In this document: piece after piece, positions 17,126 to 25,625 of the stretch
Layout of the letters: every line of letters begins with the position of its first letter
Numbering within the stretch: position 1 is the stretch's first letter
Source of the DNA: CAVRQM01 sp963732775
GTDB taxonomy: Bacteria > Pseudomonadota > Alphaproteobacteria > Acetobacterales > Acetobacteraceae
Direction of reading: 5' to 3'
Assembly: GCA_963732775.1 (NCBI GenBank)
Contig: CAVTAR010000001.1
Span: 1 to 64,000, forward strand
Length of the DNA stretch: 64,000 nucleotides
The notes under the pieces: generated by a model
Seen by the model: the letters and a program-made list of their open reading frames with translations, nothing else
Told to the model about the DNA's origin: nothing
Database searches by the model: none
Program-made: the position numbers and the translations under genes

Positions 17126-19542
17126 TGGACGCCACCACCAACGACGCCCCTGGCAACGACGCCCCTGGCTGGCCGGGCCTCGAGCCGCGCTGGACCTCCT
17201 CGGCCAAGACCGGGGTCGGCACCGCGCTGTCGCCGCTCAGCCGGGTTTGGTTCACGCTCAGCCACGGCATCCTGAACGAGATCTACTACCCCCGCGTCGA
17301 CCAGGCCTGCACCCGCGATTGCGGCCTCATCGTCACCGACGGCACGCCCGGCGGCTACTTCGCCGAGGAGAAGCGCGACACCACCAGCGAGGTCGCGGCC
17401 CTCGCCGACGGCGTGCCCGGCTTCCGGCTGACGAACACCTGCGAGCAGGGCCGCTTCACCATCGACAAGTGCGTCATCGCTGACGCCCGCCACGACGTGG
17501 TGCTGCAGCACATCCAGTTCCGCCCCGCCAAGTCAGGCGACACGCTGCGGCCGTTCGTGCTGCTGGCGCCGCACCTGGTCAACGGCGGCGCGCACAACAC
17601 CGCCTGGGTCGACAACTACAAGGGCGTCACCATGCTGTTCGCCGAGGGCGACGGGTTGGCGCTGGCCCTGGCCTGCTCCACCGGCTGGGCGGCGACCTCG
17701 GTGGGCTTCGCCGGCGCCTCGGACGGCTGGCAGGTGCTGCGCCGCCACGGCACCCTGGCCGAGTCCTACCGCCGCGCGGCCAACGGCAACGTCGCCCTTT
17801 GTGGCGAGATCGGGGGCGAAACCGGCGGCGGCGGGATCGCGCCGGCCGGGGAGTGCGTGCTGGCGCTCGGCTTCGGCCGGACCTGGAGCGAGGCCGGCTG
17901 GCGCGCCCGCGCCTCGCTGCAGCGGCCGTTCCGCGAGGTGCAGGACGAGTACGTCGCCGGCTGGCGCGACTGGCACGAGACGCTGCGGCCGCTGCGCGGC
18001 GCCTCCACGCGGCGCGACACCTACCGCATCAGCACCGCCGTGCTGCGCACCCACGAGGCGATCGAGTTCCAGGGCGGCGTCATCGCCAGCCTGTCGATCC
18101 CGTGGGGGTTCAGCAAGGGCGACGACGACCTCGGCGGCTACCACCTGGTCTGGCCGCGCGACCTGGTGGAGACGGCGGGCGGGCTGCTGGCCGCGGGCGC
18201 CACCGTCGAGGCGCGGCGCGTGCTGGACTACCTGCGCTCGATCCAGGACGCCTCGGGCGGCTGGCCGCAGAACTGCTGGCTCGACGGCATGCCCTACTGG
18301 CCGGGGCTGCAGCTCGACGAATGCGCCTTCCCGATCCTGCTGGTCGACATGGCGCAGCGGCACGGCGCGATCCCGGCCGCGCACGTCGCGCGCTACTGGC
18401 CGATGGTGCGCGCCGCCGCCGCCTTCGTGGTGCGCACCGGGCCCGTCACCGGCCAGGACCGCTGGGAGGAGGACAGCGGCTACTCGCCGTTCACCCTCGC
18501 GGTCACCATCGCCGCCCTCGTGGTCGCGGCCGACCTCGCCGAGGCGGCGGGCGAGCCGGCGTTCGCGACGCTGTGCCGCGACACCGCCGATGCCTGGTGC
18601 GCCGGCATCGAGGACTGGTGCTACGCCCCCGGCACGGCGCTCGCCCGCGCCGCCGGGGTCGAGGGGTACTACGTCCGCATCGCGCCGCCCATGGACGGCA
18701 ACGCGCAGGCCGATCCGCACGGCACGGTGCAGATCAGGAACCGGCCGGCGGACAGCACCGACATGCCGGCGGACGCGGTGGTCAGCCCCGACGCGCTGGC
18801 GCTGGTGCGCTTCGGGCTGCGCGCCGCCGACGACCCGCGCATGCTCGCCACCGTCGCGGTGATCGACCACGTGCTGCGGCGCGCGCTGCCGGCCGGGCCG
18901 TGCTGGTACCGCTACAACGGCGACGGCTATGGCGAGCACGCCGACGGCGCGCCGTTCGACGGCACCGGGATGGGCCGGCTGTGGCCGCTGATGACCGGCG
19001 AGCGGGCGCATTACGAACTCGCGGCCGGCCGGGCCGATGTCGCGCGCGAACTGCTCGCGACGATGGAGGCGCTGACCAGCGATGGCGGCCTGATCCCGGA
19101 GCAGGTCTGGGACGCGGCGGACAACCCGGAGCGGGAGCTGATGCACGGGCGGCCCTCCGGCTCGGCGATGCCGCTGGTGTGGGCGCATTCCGAGCACATC
19201 AAGTTGTGCCGCTCGCTCGCCGACGGCGCGGTGTTCGACACGCCGCCGGCGGCGCTGGCGCGCTACGGCGGCCGCGCCGTGGTGCCGCGGGTGCAACCCT
19301 GGCGGCCCGACTGGCGCCCGGCGGTGCTGCCGGCGGGTCGGGTGCTGCGGCTCGACCTGGCGGAGGCGGGGCAGGTGGCGTGGTCCGTCGAGGGCGGCAG
19401 CGGCGGCGGCGGCGGCACGGCGGCGACGATCGCGGTGGCGCCGGGGCTGTTCGTGGCGGAGCTGCCGACCGCGGGCCTGGCGCGCGGCGCACGCGTGTCG
19501 TTCCGGGCGGGCGGGGTTGAGGCGGCGATCGAGGTGCGGTGA
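17125..19542 (+). CDS. GH15 glucoamylase/glucodextranase-type enzyme
   Basis: The 805-aa protein hydrolyses glucose from the non-reducing ends of alpha-glucans. Residues 1 to about 270 are the N-terminal beta-sandwich of glucodextranase (GLEPRWTSSAKTGVGTA, SRVWFTLSHGILNEIYYPRV). The (alpha/alpha)6 barrel follows with GGYHLVWPRDLVETAGGLLA, the general-acid segment DRWEEDSGYSPFTLAVTI (Glu about 452-453) and the catalytic-base segment MPLVWAHSEHIKLCRSLADG near 690. The C-terminus is a short beta-rich tail with a Gly-rich loop. No signal peptide is present, so it should act in the cytoplasm, perhaps on glycogen with the debranching enzyme at 26.4-28.5 kb. Confidence 0.9.
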   Translation: MDATTNDAPGNDAPGWPGLEPRWTSSAKTGVGTALSPLSRVWFTLSHGILNEIYYPRVDQACTRDCGLIVTDGTPGGYFAEEKRDTTSEVAALADGVPGFRLTNTCEQGRFTIDKCVIADARHDVVLQHIQFRPAKSGDTLRPFVLLAPHLVNGGAHNTAWVDNYKGVTMLFAEGDGLALALACSTGWAATSVGFAGASDGWQVLRRHGTLAESYRRAANGNVALCGEIGGETGGGGIAPAGECVLALGFGRTWSEAGWRARASLQRPFREVQDEYVAGWRDWHETLRPLRGASTRRDTYRISTAVLRTHEAIEFQGGVIASLSIPWGFSKGDDDLGGYHLVWPRDLVETAGGLLAAGATVEARRVLDYLRSIQDASGGWPQNCWLDGMPYWPGLQLDECAFPILLVDMAQRHGAIPAAHVARYWPMVRAAAAFVVRTGPVTGQDRWEEDSGYSPFTLAVTIAALVVAADLAEAAGEPAFATLCRDTADAWCAGIEDWCYAPGTALARAAGVEGYYVRIAPPMDGNAQADPHGTVQIRNRPADSTDMPADAVVSPDALALVRFGLRAADDPRMLATVAVIDHVLRRALPAGPCWYRYNGDGYGEHADGAPFDGTGMGRLWPLMTGERAHYELAAGRADVARELLATMEALTSDGGLIPEQVWDAADNPERELMHGRPSGSAMPLVWAHSEHIKLCRSLADGAVFDTPPAALARYGGRAVVPRVQPWRPDWRPAVLPAGRVLRLDLAEAGQVAWSVEGGSGGGGGTAATIAVAPGLFVAELPTAGLARGARVSFRAGGVEAAIEVR

Positions 19543-19661
19543 GGAGCTGCGGCGGTCGGACCCGGATCTAACGCGCCACTGAGCTCTGCCTGTACTCCAT
19601 ATGGGAGATCAGTTCCGCGACTACGGTGGCTGTTGGCGGACTTGAGTGGTAGGCTGGACAC

Positions 19662-20798
19662 ATGTTGAAGCGAATCTATGTCCACAATTTCCGGTGCTTC
19701 GAAAACTTCGAGATGTCGATCGGAGCATCCACGCTTTTGGTCGGAAAGAACGGCGCTGGTAAAACTACCGTGGGCCAAGCTCTCGAGATCCTGCACAGGA
19801 TCGCGCGCGGGACAAATCGCGTGGGCGAACTCGTGAAGCCGAGCGACCTTACGCGCGGTCGAGCAGATGTGCCGTTACGGTTTGAGGTTGAGGTGAGGTT
19901 GGGTGATAGGGACTACGTCTACTCACTAGCGCTTGATTATCCGAATGGGTTCCGAGAATTGCGTGTTTCTAACGAAAAACTAACGGTCGACGGGGTATCC
20001 ATATTTGCCCGTGAGTTCGCACAGGTTCGACTTGCGACGACGGCTGGCAACTCAGGGGCGACGTTCCGGATCGACTGGCATCTGGTTGCTCTGCCCATCA
20101 TTCAGGAAAAGTCCGTTGACGACCCGATATCTATCCTTAGACGGTGGCTGGCGAACGTATTGATATTGAGGCCTGTGCCAAGTTCAGCACGGGGTGGTTC
20201 GGAGCAGCAGACGCTTCACCCGGATACGCAGGTGACCAATGTTGGTGAGTGGTTTTCTGGACTACTCGGAACGGCCCCCTCTGCCTACTCGAAGATCAGT
20301 AGCTACCTGTGCGAGGCAATGCCCGATTTCGTTGAAATAAAGAATCCGATTTCTGGCGGGGAGACGAGAAGACTCAGTTTGCATTTTTCAAATGGACAAG
20401 GAAATGCAGCGTTCCCGATAGAAGAACTTTCGGACGGTGAAAAGTGCTATGTCATATTTGCTCTTACGATGGCGGCCAATTCGGTGAATGGGCCGCTGCT
20501 CTGTCTCTGGGACGAACCAGACAATTTCCTTGCGCCTGAAGAGGTGGGGTCGGCAATTATGTCACTGCGACGAGCTTTCCGAGACAGCGGCCAGCTCATC
20601 GTCACCTCGCATAATCCCGAAACAATTCGGCGGTTTTCCGACGAGAACACCATCGTTTTGTTTCGGAGAAGTCACCTAGAGCCGACGACCGCACGCTCGG
20701 TTGAGGCCATCCGGGTTAGCAGAGGGTTTGAAGGAGGGTTTGTGGACGCACTTCTTCGTGGCGATGTGGCCGGTCTTCGTGGCGATGTAACCGGATGA
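19662..20798 (+). CDS. RecF/SMC-like AAA ATPase (AAA_21 type) of a two-gene cassette
   Basis: This 378-aa ATPase starts MLKRIYVHNFRCFENFEMSI, the usual opening of RecF/OLD-type ATPases. It has Walker A LLVGKNGAGKTTVG (about residue 27), the ABC-type signature IEELSDGEKCYVIFAL (about 253), Walker B LLCLWDEPDNFLAPEE (about 280) and the switch His in LIVTSHNPETIRRFS. There is no room for a long coiled coil. Base composition drops sharply (about 50% G+C) against its surroundings, and codon use is mixed, so the cassette is imported. It overlaps the next gene by ATGA. Paired ATPase/TOPRIM-like genes of this kind often act in anti-phage defence; that role is inferred. Confidence 0.8.
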   Translation: MLKRIYVHNFRCFENFEMSIGASTLLVGKNGAGKTTVGQALEILHRIARGTNRVGELVKPSDLTRGRADVPLRFEVEVRLGDRDYVYSLALDYPNGFRELRVSNEKLTVDGVSIFAREFAQVRLATTAGNSGATFRIDWHLVALPIIQEKSVDDPISILRRWLANVLILRPVPSSARGGSEQQTLHPDTQVTNVGEWFSGLLGTAPSAYSKISSYLCEAMPDFVEIKNPISGGETRRLSLHFSNGQGNAAFPIEELSDGEKCYVIFALTMAANSVNGPLLCLWDEPDNFLAPEEVGSAIMSLRRAFRDSGQLIVTSHNPETIRRFSDENTIVLFRRSHLEPTTARSVEAIRVSRGFEGGFVDALLRGDVAGLRGDVTG

Positions 20799-21271
20799 GC
20801 GTCAACAAGTATAGGCCACATCTCCTATTCCTGCCTGAAGACGATGCTAATAGAGACTTGGCAAACGGTTTCATATTAGAGTTTAACACTCGACAATTGC
20901 AAATTTTACCAGAAGTAGGTGGCTGGCGTATTGTGATTGAGACCTTCAAGCTGGAACACATTCCCGCTCTGCGCTCCTGCTCTGAGAGACGCATCGCACT
21001 GCTGATTGATTTCGATGAAGACAGCAGCAGGCGAGAGACACTCAACCGGGATATCCCAGCAGAGCTTAAGAACAGGGTGTTTCTTCTCGGAACAAAGAGC
21101 GAGCCCGAGAAGTTAAGAAGCGCCGGGCTTGGTTCATATGAGTCGATCGGCAGGCGGATGGCTCAGGAGTGTCGTGAAGGAACCCATTCATTGTGGCAGC
21201 ATGAACTTCTAGAGGGAAATCTTTCGGAGGTCAACCGATTGCGAAAATCTATTCGCAGTTTTCTCGTTTAG
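20795..21271 (+). CDS. Small TOPRIM-like partner of the ATPase
   Basis: The 158-aa protein begins RPHLLFLPEDDANRDLANGF, a hydrophobic strand followed by acidic residues and a helix, then RIALLIDFDEDSSR near residue 69, a strand ending in D-x-D, and VFLLGTKSEPEKLRS. This order (acidic residue after the first strand, DxD after a later strand) is that of a minimal TOPRIM fold, as found beside ATPases in OLD-like and PARIS-like pairs. It shares the low GC of the ATPase gene and is translationally coupled to it. No family name can be assigned with confidence. Confidence 0.6.
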   Translation: MSVNKYRPHLLFLPEDDANRDLANGFILEFNTRQLQILPEVGGWRIVIETFKLEHIPALRSCSERRIALLIDFDEDSSRRETLNRDIPAELKNRVFLLGTKSEPEKLRSAGLGSYESIGRRMAQECREGTHSLWQHELLEGNLSEVNRLRKSIRSFLV

Positions 21272-21370
21272 ATTTCGCCGGCATCGACATGACAATACGC
21301 ATTCGTCGCCAACCGTCACGGGAACTAGGACGGACTCTGCAGATCGGGCGAAACATCTTTTGCGCCCCCC

Positions 21371-22624
21371 CTAGGCCGCCAGCATCCGCGCCAGGAACCG
21401 CTCCACCTCGCCCCGCAGCGCGCCCAACTCGCTGGCCAGCGCGCCGGCCGAGCGCAGCACGTTCGCCGCACTCGCATCCACCTCGCCCGATCCGGTCGAC
21501 AGCTCCGTCAGCGTCGCCGTCAGCGCCTTCGTGCTGGTCGCCATCTGCTGGGCGTTGCGGGCGATCTCGGCGGTCGTCGCACTCTGCTGCTCGACCGCCG
21601 AGGCGATCGCCGCACCGATCACGCTGGTCTGGCCGATCGTCTCGGCCACCTCCTTGATGGCGCGCACCGTCTGGCCCACGGCGGAGCGGATCTCGTCCAC
21701 GTGGTGGCCGATCGTCTCGGTCGCCTGCGTGGTCTGCGCGGCCAGCGACTTCACCTCGCTCGCCACCACGGCGAAGCCGCGCCCGGCCTCGCCGGCGCGC
21801 GCCGCCTCGATCGTGGCGTTCAGCGCCAGCAGGTTGGTCTGCCGCGCGATGCTGCTGATCAGCCCCACCACGTCGCCGATCTTGCGCGAGCCGTCGGCCA
21901 GCGTCGTCACCACCGCCTCGGTGCGCCGCGCGCCGTCGGCGGCGCGGCGGGCGACGTCGGTCGATTGCGACACCTGCCGGCTGATCTCGGTGATCGACGC
22001 GGACAGCTGCTCGGTGGCCGCGGCCACCGTCTGCACCCCGGCCGAGGCGCGGCCCACGGCACTCGCCGCCGCCCCGGCCTCGCGGCTCGCCGCCGCCGCG
22101 TGCCCGCTCATGCGCTGCGCGGTCGCGCCCAGTTCGGTCGCCATCGTGCCGACGCCGTCGACCACCTTGCCCACCGAGGTCTGGAACTCGGCGGCGAGCT
22201 GGGCGCGCCGCGTCACGTCGTCGCGCCACACCGCCATCGCGCCGATGTAGTCGCCGGCGGCGTTGGTGATCGCCGTCACCTGGAGGTCGAGCGACACCCG
22301 CCCCAGCGTCACCGGCAGGTGCAGCGGCATCCGGCGCGGGTCGGCTAGCGTCGCACGATGCTGCTCCAGCACCGGGAAGAGGTCGGGCAGCACCAGGTCC
22401 GTGCGCTCGCGCGGCGGCGCCGCGTCGCCCAGCAGCGAATAGCCCACCCGGTTGACGTAGGTGACGCGAAAGCCGCGCTTCGGGTCGCTCCAGGCGATGC
22501 CGAGCGGCGTGTTGTCGACCATCATCATCGCCGACTCGAACCATTCCTTGTAGCGCGCGGCGTCCGCCGAGAGCGCCTTCATGGTGGTCCCGAAGCCCGG
22601 AATCCTGCGCAGAATTGCCAGCAA
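21371..22624 (-). CDS. Soluble PAS-containing methyl-accepting chemotaxis protein
   Basis: The 417-aa protein has no membrane helix. Residues about 15-130 form a PAS-like sensor (WFESAMMMVDNTPLGIAWSD, VTYVNRVGYSLLGD, GAMAVWRDDVTRRAQL). From about 150 to the end is the signalling coiled coil, with the conserved hairpin IGDVVGLISSIARQTNLLAL and LNATIEAARAGEAGRGFAVV, which binds CheA and CheW. I take the TTG at 22624 as start because GGGGGA lies just upstream; ATG 22582 is the alternative. It should report a cytoplasmic cue, perhaps redox, to the flagellar motor. Confidence 0.88.
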   Translation of the reverse strand: MLAILRRIPGFGTTMKALSADAARYKEWFESAMMMVDNTPLGIAWSDPKRGFRVTYVNRVGYSLLGDAAPPRERTDLVLPDLFPVLEQHRATLADPRRMPLHLPVTLGRVSLDLQVTAITNAAGDYIGAMAVWRDDVTRRAQLAAEFQTSVGKVVDGVGTMATELGATAQRMSGHAAAASREAGAAASAVGRASAGVQTVAAATEQLSASITEISRQVSQSTDVARRAADGARRTEAVVTTLADGSRKIGDVVGLISSIARQTNLLALNATIEAARAGEAGRGFAVVASEVKSLAAQTTQATETIGHHVDEIRSAVGQTVRAIKEVAETIGQTSVIGAAIASAVEQQSATTAEIARNAQQMATSTKALTATLTELSTGSGEVDASAANVLRSAGALASELGALRGEVERFLARMLAA

Positions 22625-22685
22625 AGCCCATTCCCCCGACGCGGGCCGCGCCTGGCGGGCCCGCGGCCAGGATGCGCGCGAGTGG

Positions 22686-23216
22686 CTAAGGAGGTGTTGC
22701 GCCCGGGGCAGTTCCAGGTGCCGCGCGGGGCGTGGGCCGCCAGCCGGGCGGGGCCAGCTCGAACCCCGCAAAGGCGAACGCCGGGGCCACCATGCAGCCG
22801 GCGAGGCTCCACGCCCCCACATCGTTGGCATCGAGGCTGGTCGCGGTCTGCCAGTGCCCGCGCGCCACCAGCAGCTGCGGCGTCTCGCCCGCCGCGAGGT
22901 CGGGGCCGAGCCGGCGCGCGACCGCCTCGTGGCCGTCCGGCGAGGTCGTCAGCAGCAGCGGCGCGCCGGCCTGCCAGCACCAGAGTTCCGCCGCGTCGAC
23001 GCGGTGCCATGCCGAGGCCTCGCCCGCCGCCAGCAGGAACAGGATCGCCGTGCCGGCGCCGCGCGTGCCGTCGGCGGGGGCGTCGCGCCAGGTCTCGCGG
23101 AAATGCCCGCCCTCGGGGTGCGGCCGCAGATCCAGGGCGGCGATCACCGCCGCCGCCGGCAGGTCGGCCCGGCGCAGGTCGATCCGGCGCAGGTCGATCC
23201 GGCGCGGGTCGATCAC
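22686..23216 (-). CDS. DUF985 cupin protein
   Basis: The 176-aa protein carries the DUF985 (Cupin_5) signatures LRPHPEGGHFRETWRD, ASAWHRVDAAELWCWQAGAP and PQLLVARGHWQTATS, with conserved His/Glu residues that suggest a metal or sugar-like ligand site. The function of the family is not settled. A 15-bp repeat (three copies at 23171-23215) codes for RRIDL units at the N-terminus, so the true start is uncertain; GTG 23216 is my choice. It lies 11 bp after the glutathione transferase gene on the same strand and is probably its operon partner. Confidence 0.75.
   Translation of the reverse strand: MIDPRRIDLRRIDLRRADLPAAAVIAALDLRPHPEGGHFRETWRDAPADGTRGAGTAILFLLAAGEASAWHRVDAAELWCWQAGAPLLLTTSPDGHEAVARRLGPDLAAGETPQLLVARGHWQTATSLDANDVGAWSLAGCMVAPAFAFAGFELAPPGWRPTPRAAPGTAPGATPP
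23171..23215. repeat. Three 15-bp tandem copies at the 5' end of the DUF985 gene
   Basis: Units ggcgcaggtcgatcc (23171-23185 and 23186-23200) and ggcgcgggtcgatca (23201-23215) are in frame and encode repeated RRIDL near the N-terminus. A change in copy number would keep the frame. Confidence 0.8.
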
Positions 23217-23227
23217 GAGCGTCTCGA

Positions 23228-23830
23228 TCAGGCCGCCTCGCGCGGCAGCGCCCGGGCCAGCGCCGGGTGCCCGGCGACGGCCGCGAACCAGGCGGCCAGC
23301 CGCGGGTGCGCCGGTCGCCACGGCTCGGGGCCGAAGCGCAGGTCGAGGTAGCCGAGCGCGCAGGCCAGCGCCACGCTGCCGATGTCGAGCGCGGTGTGCG
23401 GCGGGTCGCGCTCGAACTCCGCCAGCGTGCGCTCGACCGCCGCCCGCTGCCGCGCCATGTTGGCCGCGCGCGCCGGCTCGTCCGGGCGCAGCGATTCGCC
23501 GCGCCGCAGCACGGCGGCGTCGCCGATGCCGTCGGCCATCGCCTGCTGGCGCAACGCCCGCAGCCGCGCGCCGGCGGCGGCCGGGAACATCGGCGGGGCC
23601 TCGCCGATGCTGTCGAGGTATTCGCAGATCACCCGGCTGTCGAACAGCGACAGCCCGTCCTCGGTCACCAGGGCCGGGATCTTCGACAGCGGGTTCGCCG
23701 CCAGCAGCGCCGGCGGCGACTGCGTGGCCAGCACCGGCACGAGCTCGATCTGCGGGTCGATTTCGCGGGCGATGGCGCAGGCCACCACCTTGCAGGCGAA
23801 CGGGCTCGCGGAGGCGTGGAACAGGCGCAT
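23228..23830 (-). CDS. Glutathione S-transferase family protein
   Basis: The 200-aa protein has an N-terminal thioredoxin fold with MRLFHASASPFACKVVACAI (catalytic Ser/Cys region), NPLSKIPALVTEDGLSLFDS (cis-Pro and the ESR-like glutathione-binding turn) and VICEYLDSIG, then an all-helical C-terminal domain with DIGSVALACALGYLDLRFG. This matches the alphaproteobacterial GST group. Together with gloB it needs glutathione, which bears on the reading of the broken gshA gene. It lies 22 bp downstream of gloB. Confidence 0.9.
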   Translation of the reverse strand: MRLFHASASPFACKVVACAIAREIDPQIELVPVLATQSPPALLAANPLSKIPALVTEDGLSLFDSRVICEYLDSIGEAPPMFPAAAGARLRALRQQAMADGIGDAAVLRRGESLRPDEPARAANMARQRAAVERTLAEFERDPPHTALDIGSVALACALGYLDLRFGPEPWRPAHPRLAAWFAAVAGHPALARALPREAA

Positions 23831-23852
23831 GGTGTCTCCGCCGGGCGTGAGG

Positions 23853-24587
23853 TCAGGCGTGGTCTTTGCGGCGCCGCAGGTCGGCGAAGCTCGCGACGTC
23901 GGCCGCGCGTACGAACGGGTTGCAGGCGCGCTCGTCGGCGAGCCGGCTCGGCACGGTCGGCCGCCCGGCCTCCCGCGTGCGCGCCGCCTGCTCGGCAAAT
24001 CCGGCCAGCGCCGCATTGTCCGGGTCGACCGCGCGGGCGAAGCGGGCGTTCGCCAGCGTGTACTCGTGCCCGCAGCACACCAGCGTCTCGCCCGGCAGCG
24101 CGGCGAGGCGGCGCAGGCTCTCGAACATCTGCGCCGGCGTGCCCTCCAGCAGCCGGCCGCAGCCGAGGCTGAACAGCGTGTCGCCGCACAGCAGCACCGC
24201 GCCGTCGGCGAACGCGATGCTGATGTGGCCCACGGTGTGCCCGGGCGTCTCCAGCACCGTCCCGGCGCTCTCGCCCAGGGTCACGCGGGCGCCCTCGGCC
24301 ACCGCCATGTCGAGCGCCGGAAGGCGGTGCCGGTCGGCCGCAGCCCCCACCACGCGGGCGCCGAACCGCGCGCGCACGGCGTCCGTGCCGGCGATGTGGT
24401 CGTCGTGGTGGTGCGTCAGCAGGATCAGCGCGAGCCGCCCGCCCGCCGCCGCGATCTCCGCCTCGATGGCGTCGGCCACCGGCTCGGCCACGGCCGGATC
24501 GACGATGGCGAGGTCGCCCGTGGCCGCGTCGCGCAGCAGCCAGGCATAGTTGTCGGACAGGATTGGCACGGGCCGCGCGGTGATCAT
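23853..24587 (-). CDS. gloB: Hydroxyacylglutathione hydrolase (glyoxalase II)
   Basis: GloB hydrolyses S-lactoylglutathione to lactate and glutathione in methylglyoxal detoxification. The 244-aa protein has the metallo-beta-lactamase motif LTHHHDDHIAGTDA (THxHxDH, about residue 58), ETPGHTVGHISIAF (third metal His), LLCGDTLFSLGCGRLLEG (bridging Asp) and VCCGHEYTLANARFA (last His). The C-terminal helical part NPFVRAADVASFADLRRRKD is complete. ATG 24587 gives the standard MITARPVPILSDNYAWLL opening. It is divergent from the methyltransferase gene at 24664, a common alphaproteobacterial arrangement. Confidence 0.94.
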   Translation of the reverse strand: MITARPVPILSDNYAWLLRDAATGDLAIVDPAVAEPVADAIEAEIAAAGGRLALILLTHHHDDHIAGTDAVRARFGARVVGAAADRHRLPALDMAVAEGARVTLGESAGTVLETPGHTVGHISIAFADGAVLLCGDTLFSLGCGRLLEGTPAQMFESLRRLAALPGETLVCCGHEYTLANARFARAVDPDNAALAGFAEQAARTREAGRPTVPSRLADERACNPFVRAADVASFADLRRRKDHA

Positions 24588-24663
24588 GCCCGGTCCTGTA
24601 GCATCGCCGCCCGGTCCGCGAAACCACGCGAGGCGCCGTGACCGGGGTGCTATAGCGGCCGGC

Positions 24664-25512
24664 ATGGGCAAGCAGCCAAGGTCGAGCCAGGCAAGCGACG
24701 CGCACCTCCCGGCCGCCTTCTACGCCACGCCGCACGGACGGCTCGCGGCGCGCCTGCTGCGCGAGCGCCTGGGCCGCATGGCGCCGGCCCGGCCGGGGCA
24801 GGCGGTGCTGGGGGTCGGCTACCCGTTTCCCTACCTGGACCTCTGGGCGCCGCTACCGGGGTCCGCCGGGCGCTGCCTGGCCGCGACCTTTGCCAGCATC
24901 GGCGCCAGCATCGGCGCGAGCACCGGCGCGAGCACCGGGGCCAGCACCGGGGCCAGCACCGGCGCCGGGCCGTCCGGCGGCGCCTGCGTGGTGGCCGACG
25001 GCGCGCTGCCGTTTCCCGACCTCGCGTTCGACCGCGTGCTGCTGATCCACGCGCTGGAGGTGGCCGAGCACGGCCGGCGGCTGCTGCGCGAGGTGTGGCG
25101 CGTGCTGCAGGGCGAGGGCCGGCTGCTGCTGGTGGCGCCCAACCGGCGCGGCGCCTGGGCGCACCTCGAGAGCACTCCGTTCGGCCAGGGCCAGCCGTTC
25201 TCGCGCGGGCAGCTCGAGCGGCTGCTGGCCGGCCAGGCGTTCCGGGTCGAGCGCCGCGACGCCGCCCTGTTCGTGCCCCCACTGCCACGGGGCTGGCTGC
25301 CGCCCGGCGCGCGCGCCGCCGACGCGGCGGGCCGCATGCTGCTGGCGGAGTTCGGCGGCGTCACGATCACCGAGGCGGTCAAGGACCTGTTCGGCGCCGT
25401 CCCGCTCGCGGCCGCGCAGCCCGCCCGCGTCCGGCTGCCGCGGCGGGTGCCGGCCCTGTCCGGCCCGGTCCTGCGACCTGCCCCCGGTCCCGCGCTGGGC
25501 GGCGACTCCTGA
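24664..25512 (+). CDS. SAM-dependent methyltransferase next to gloB, with a GAST repeat
   Basis: The 282-aa protein has a class I fold: AVLGVGYPFPYLDLW (motif I, degenerate), VVADGALPFPDLAFDRVLLI (motif post-I) with HALEVAEHGRRLLREVWRVL and GRLLLVAPNRRGAWAHLEST (Pro-rich post-motif). A methyltransferase of this kind is the usual divergent neighbour of gloB in this class; its substrate is not known to me. Between motif I and the acidic strand six in-frame 12-bp repeats (24895-24966) encode (S-I/T-G-A) units, an insertion absent from the core fold and probably a surface loop. Confidence 0.8.
   Translation: MGKQPRSSQASDAHLPAAFYATPHGRLAARLLRERLGRMAPARPGQAVLGVGYPFPYLDLWAPLPGSAGRCLAATFASIGASIGASTGASTGASTGASTGAGPSGGACVVADGALPFPDLAFDRVLLIHALEVAEHGRRLLREVWRVLQGEGRLLLVAPNRRGAWAHLESTPFGQGQPFSRGQLERLLAGQAFRVERRDAALFVPPLPRGWLPPGARAADAAGRMLLAEFGGVTITEAVKDLFGAVPLAAAQPARVRLPRRVPALSGPVLRPAPGPALGGDS
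24895..24966. repeat. Six in-frame 12-bp tandem repeats in the methyltransferase gene
   Basis: Six units of the form agc-a(t/c)c-gg(c/g)-gc(c/g) run from 24895 to 24966 and encode S-I/T-G-A six times. Third-base changes show that the copies are not all recent. Confidence 0.85.
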
Positions 25513-25525
25513 CGCTGCCTCGCCG

Positions 25526-25556
25526 CCCACCCGGCCCTCCCGCAGGGCCGGGTGGG
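25526..25556 (+). terminator. Hairpin with 13-bp perfect stem after the methyltransferase gene
   Basis: Left arm 25526-25538 (cccacccggccct) and right arm 25544-25556 are perfect complements around a 5-nt loop, 14 bp after the stop codon. There is no T tract, so it may be an intergenic palindrome rather than a classic terminator. Confidence 0.5.
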
Positions 25557-25625
25557 GTCGCCGGCAACACACTCCCAACCCACGTCCCGCTTGACTTCCA
25601 CCCCCACATCGTTCATGTTTCGTTC

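Noticed and set aside
19662..21271. Septu or classic OLD/Gabija system
   Set aside because: The second gene has no HNH motif (Septu PtuB) and no UvrD-like helicase (GajB), and the ATPase has no fused TOPRIM (OLD/GajA).
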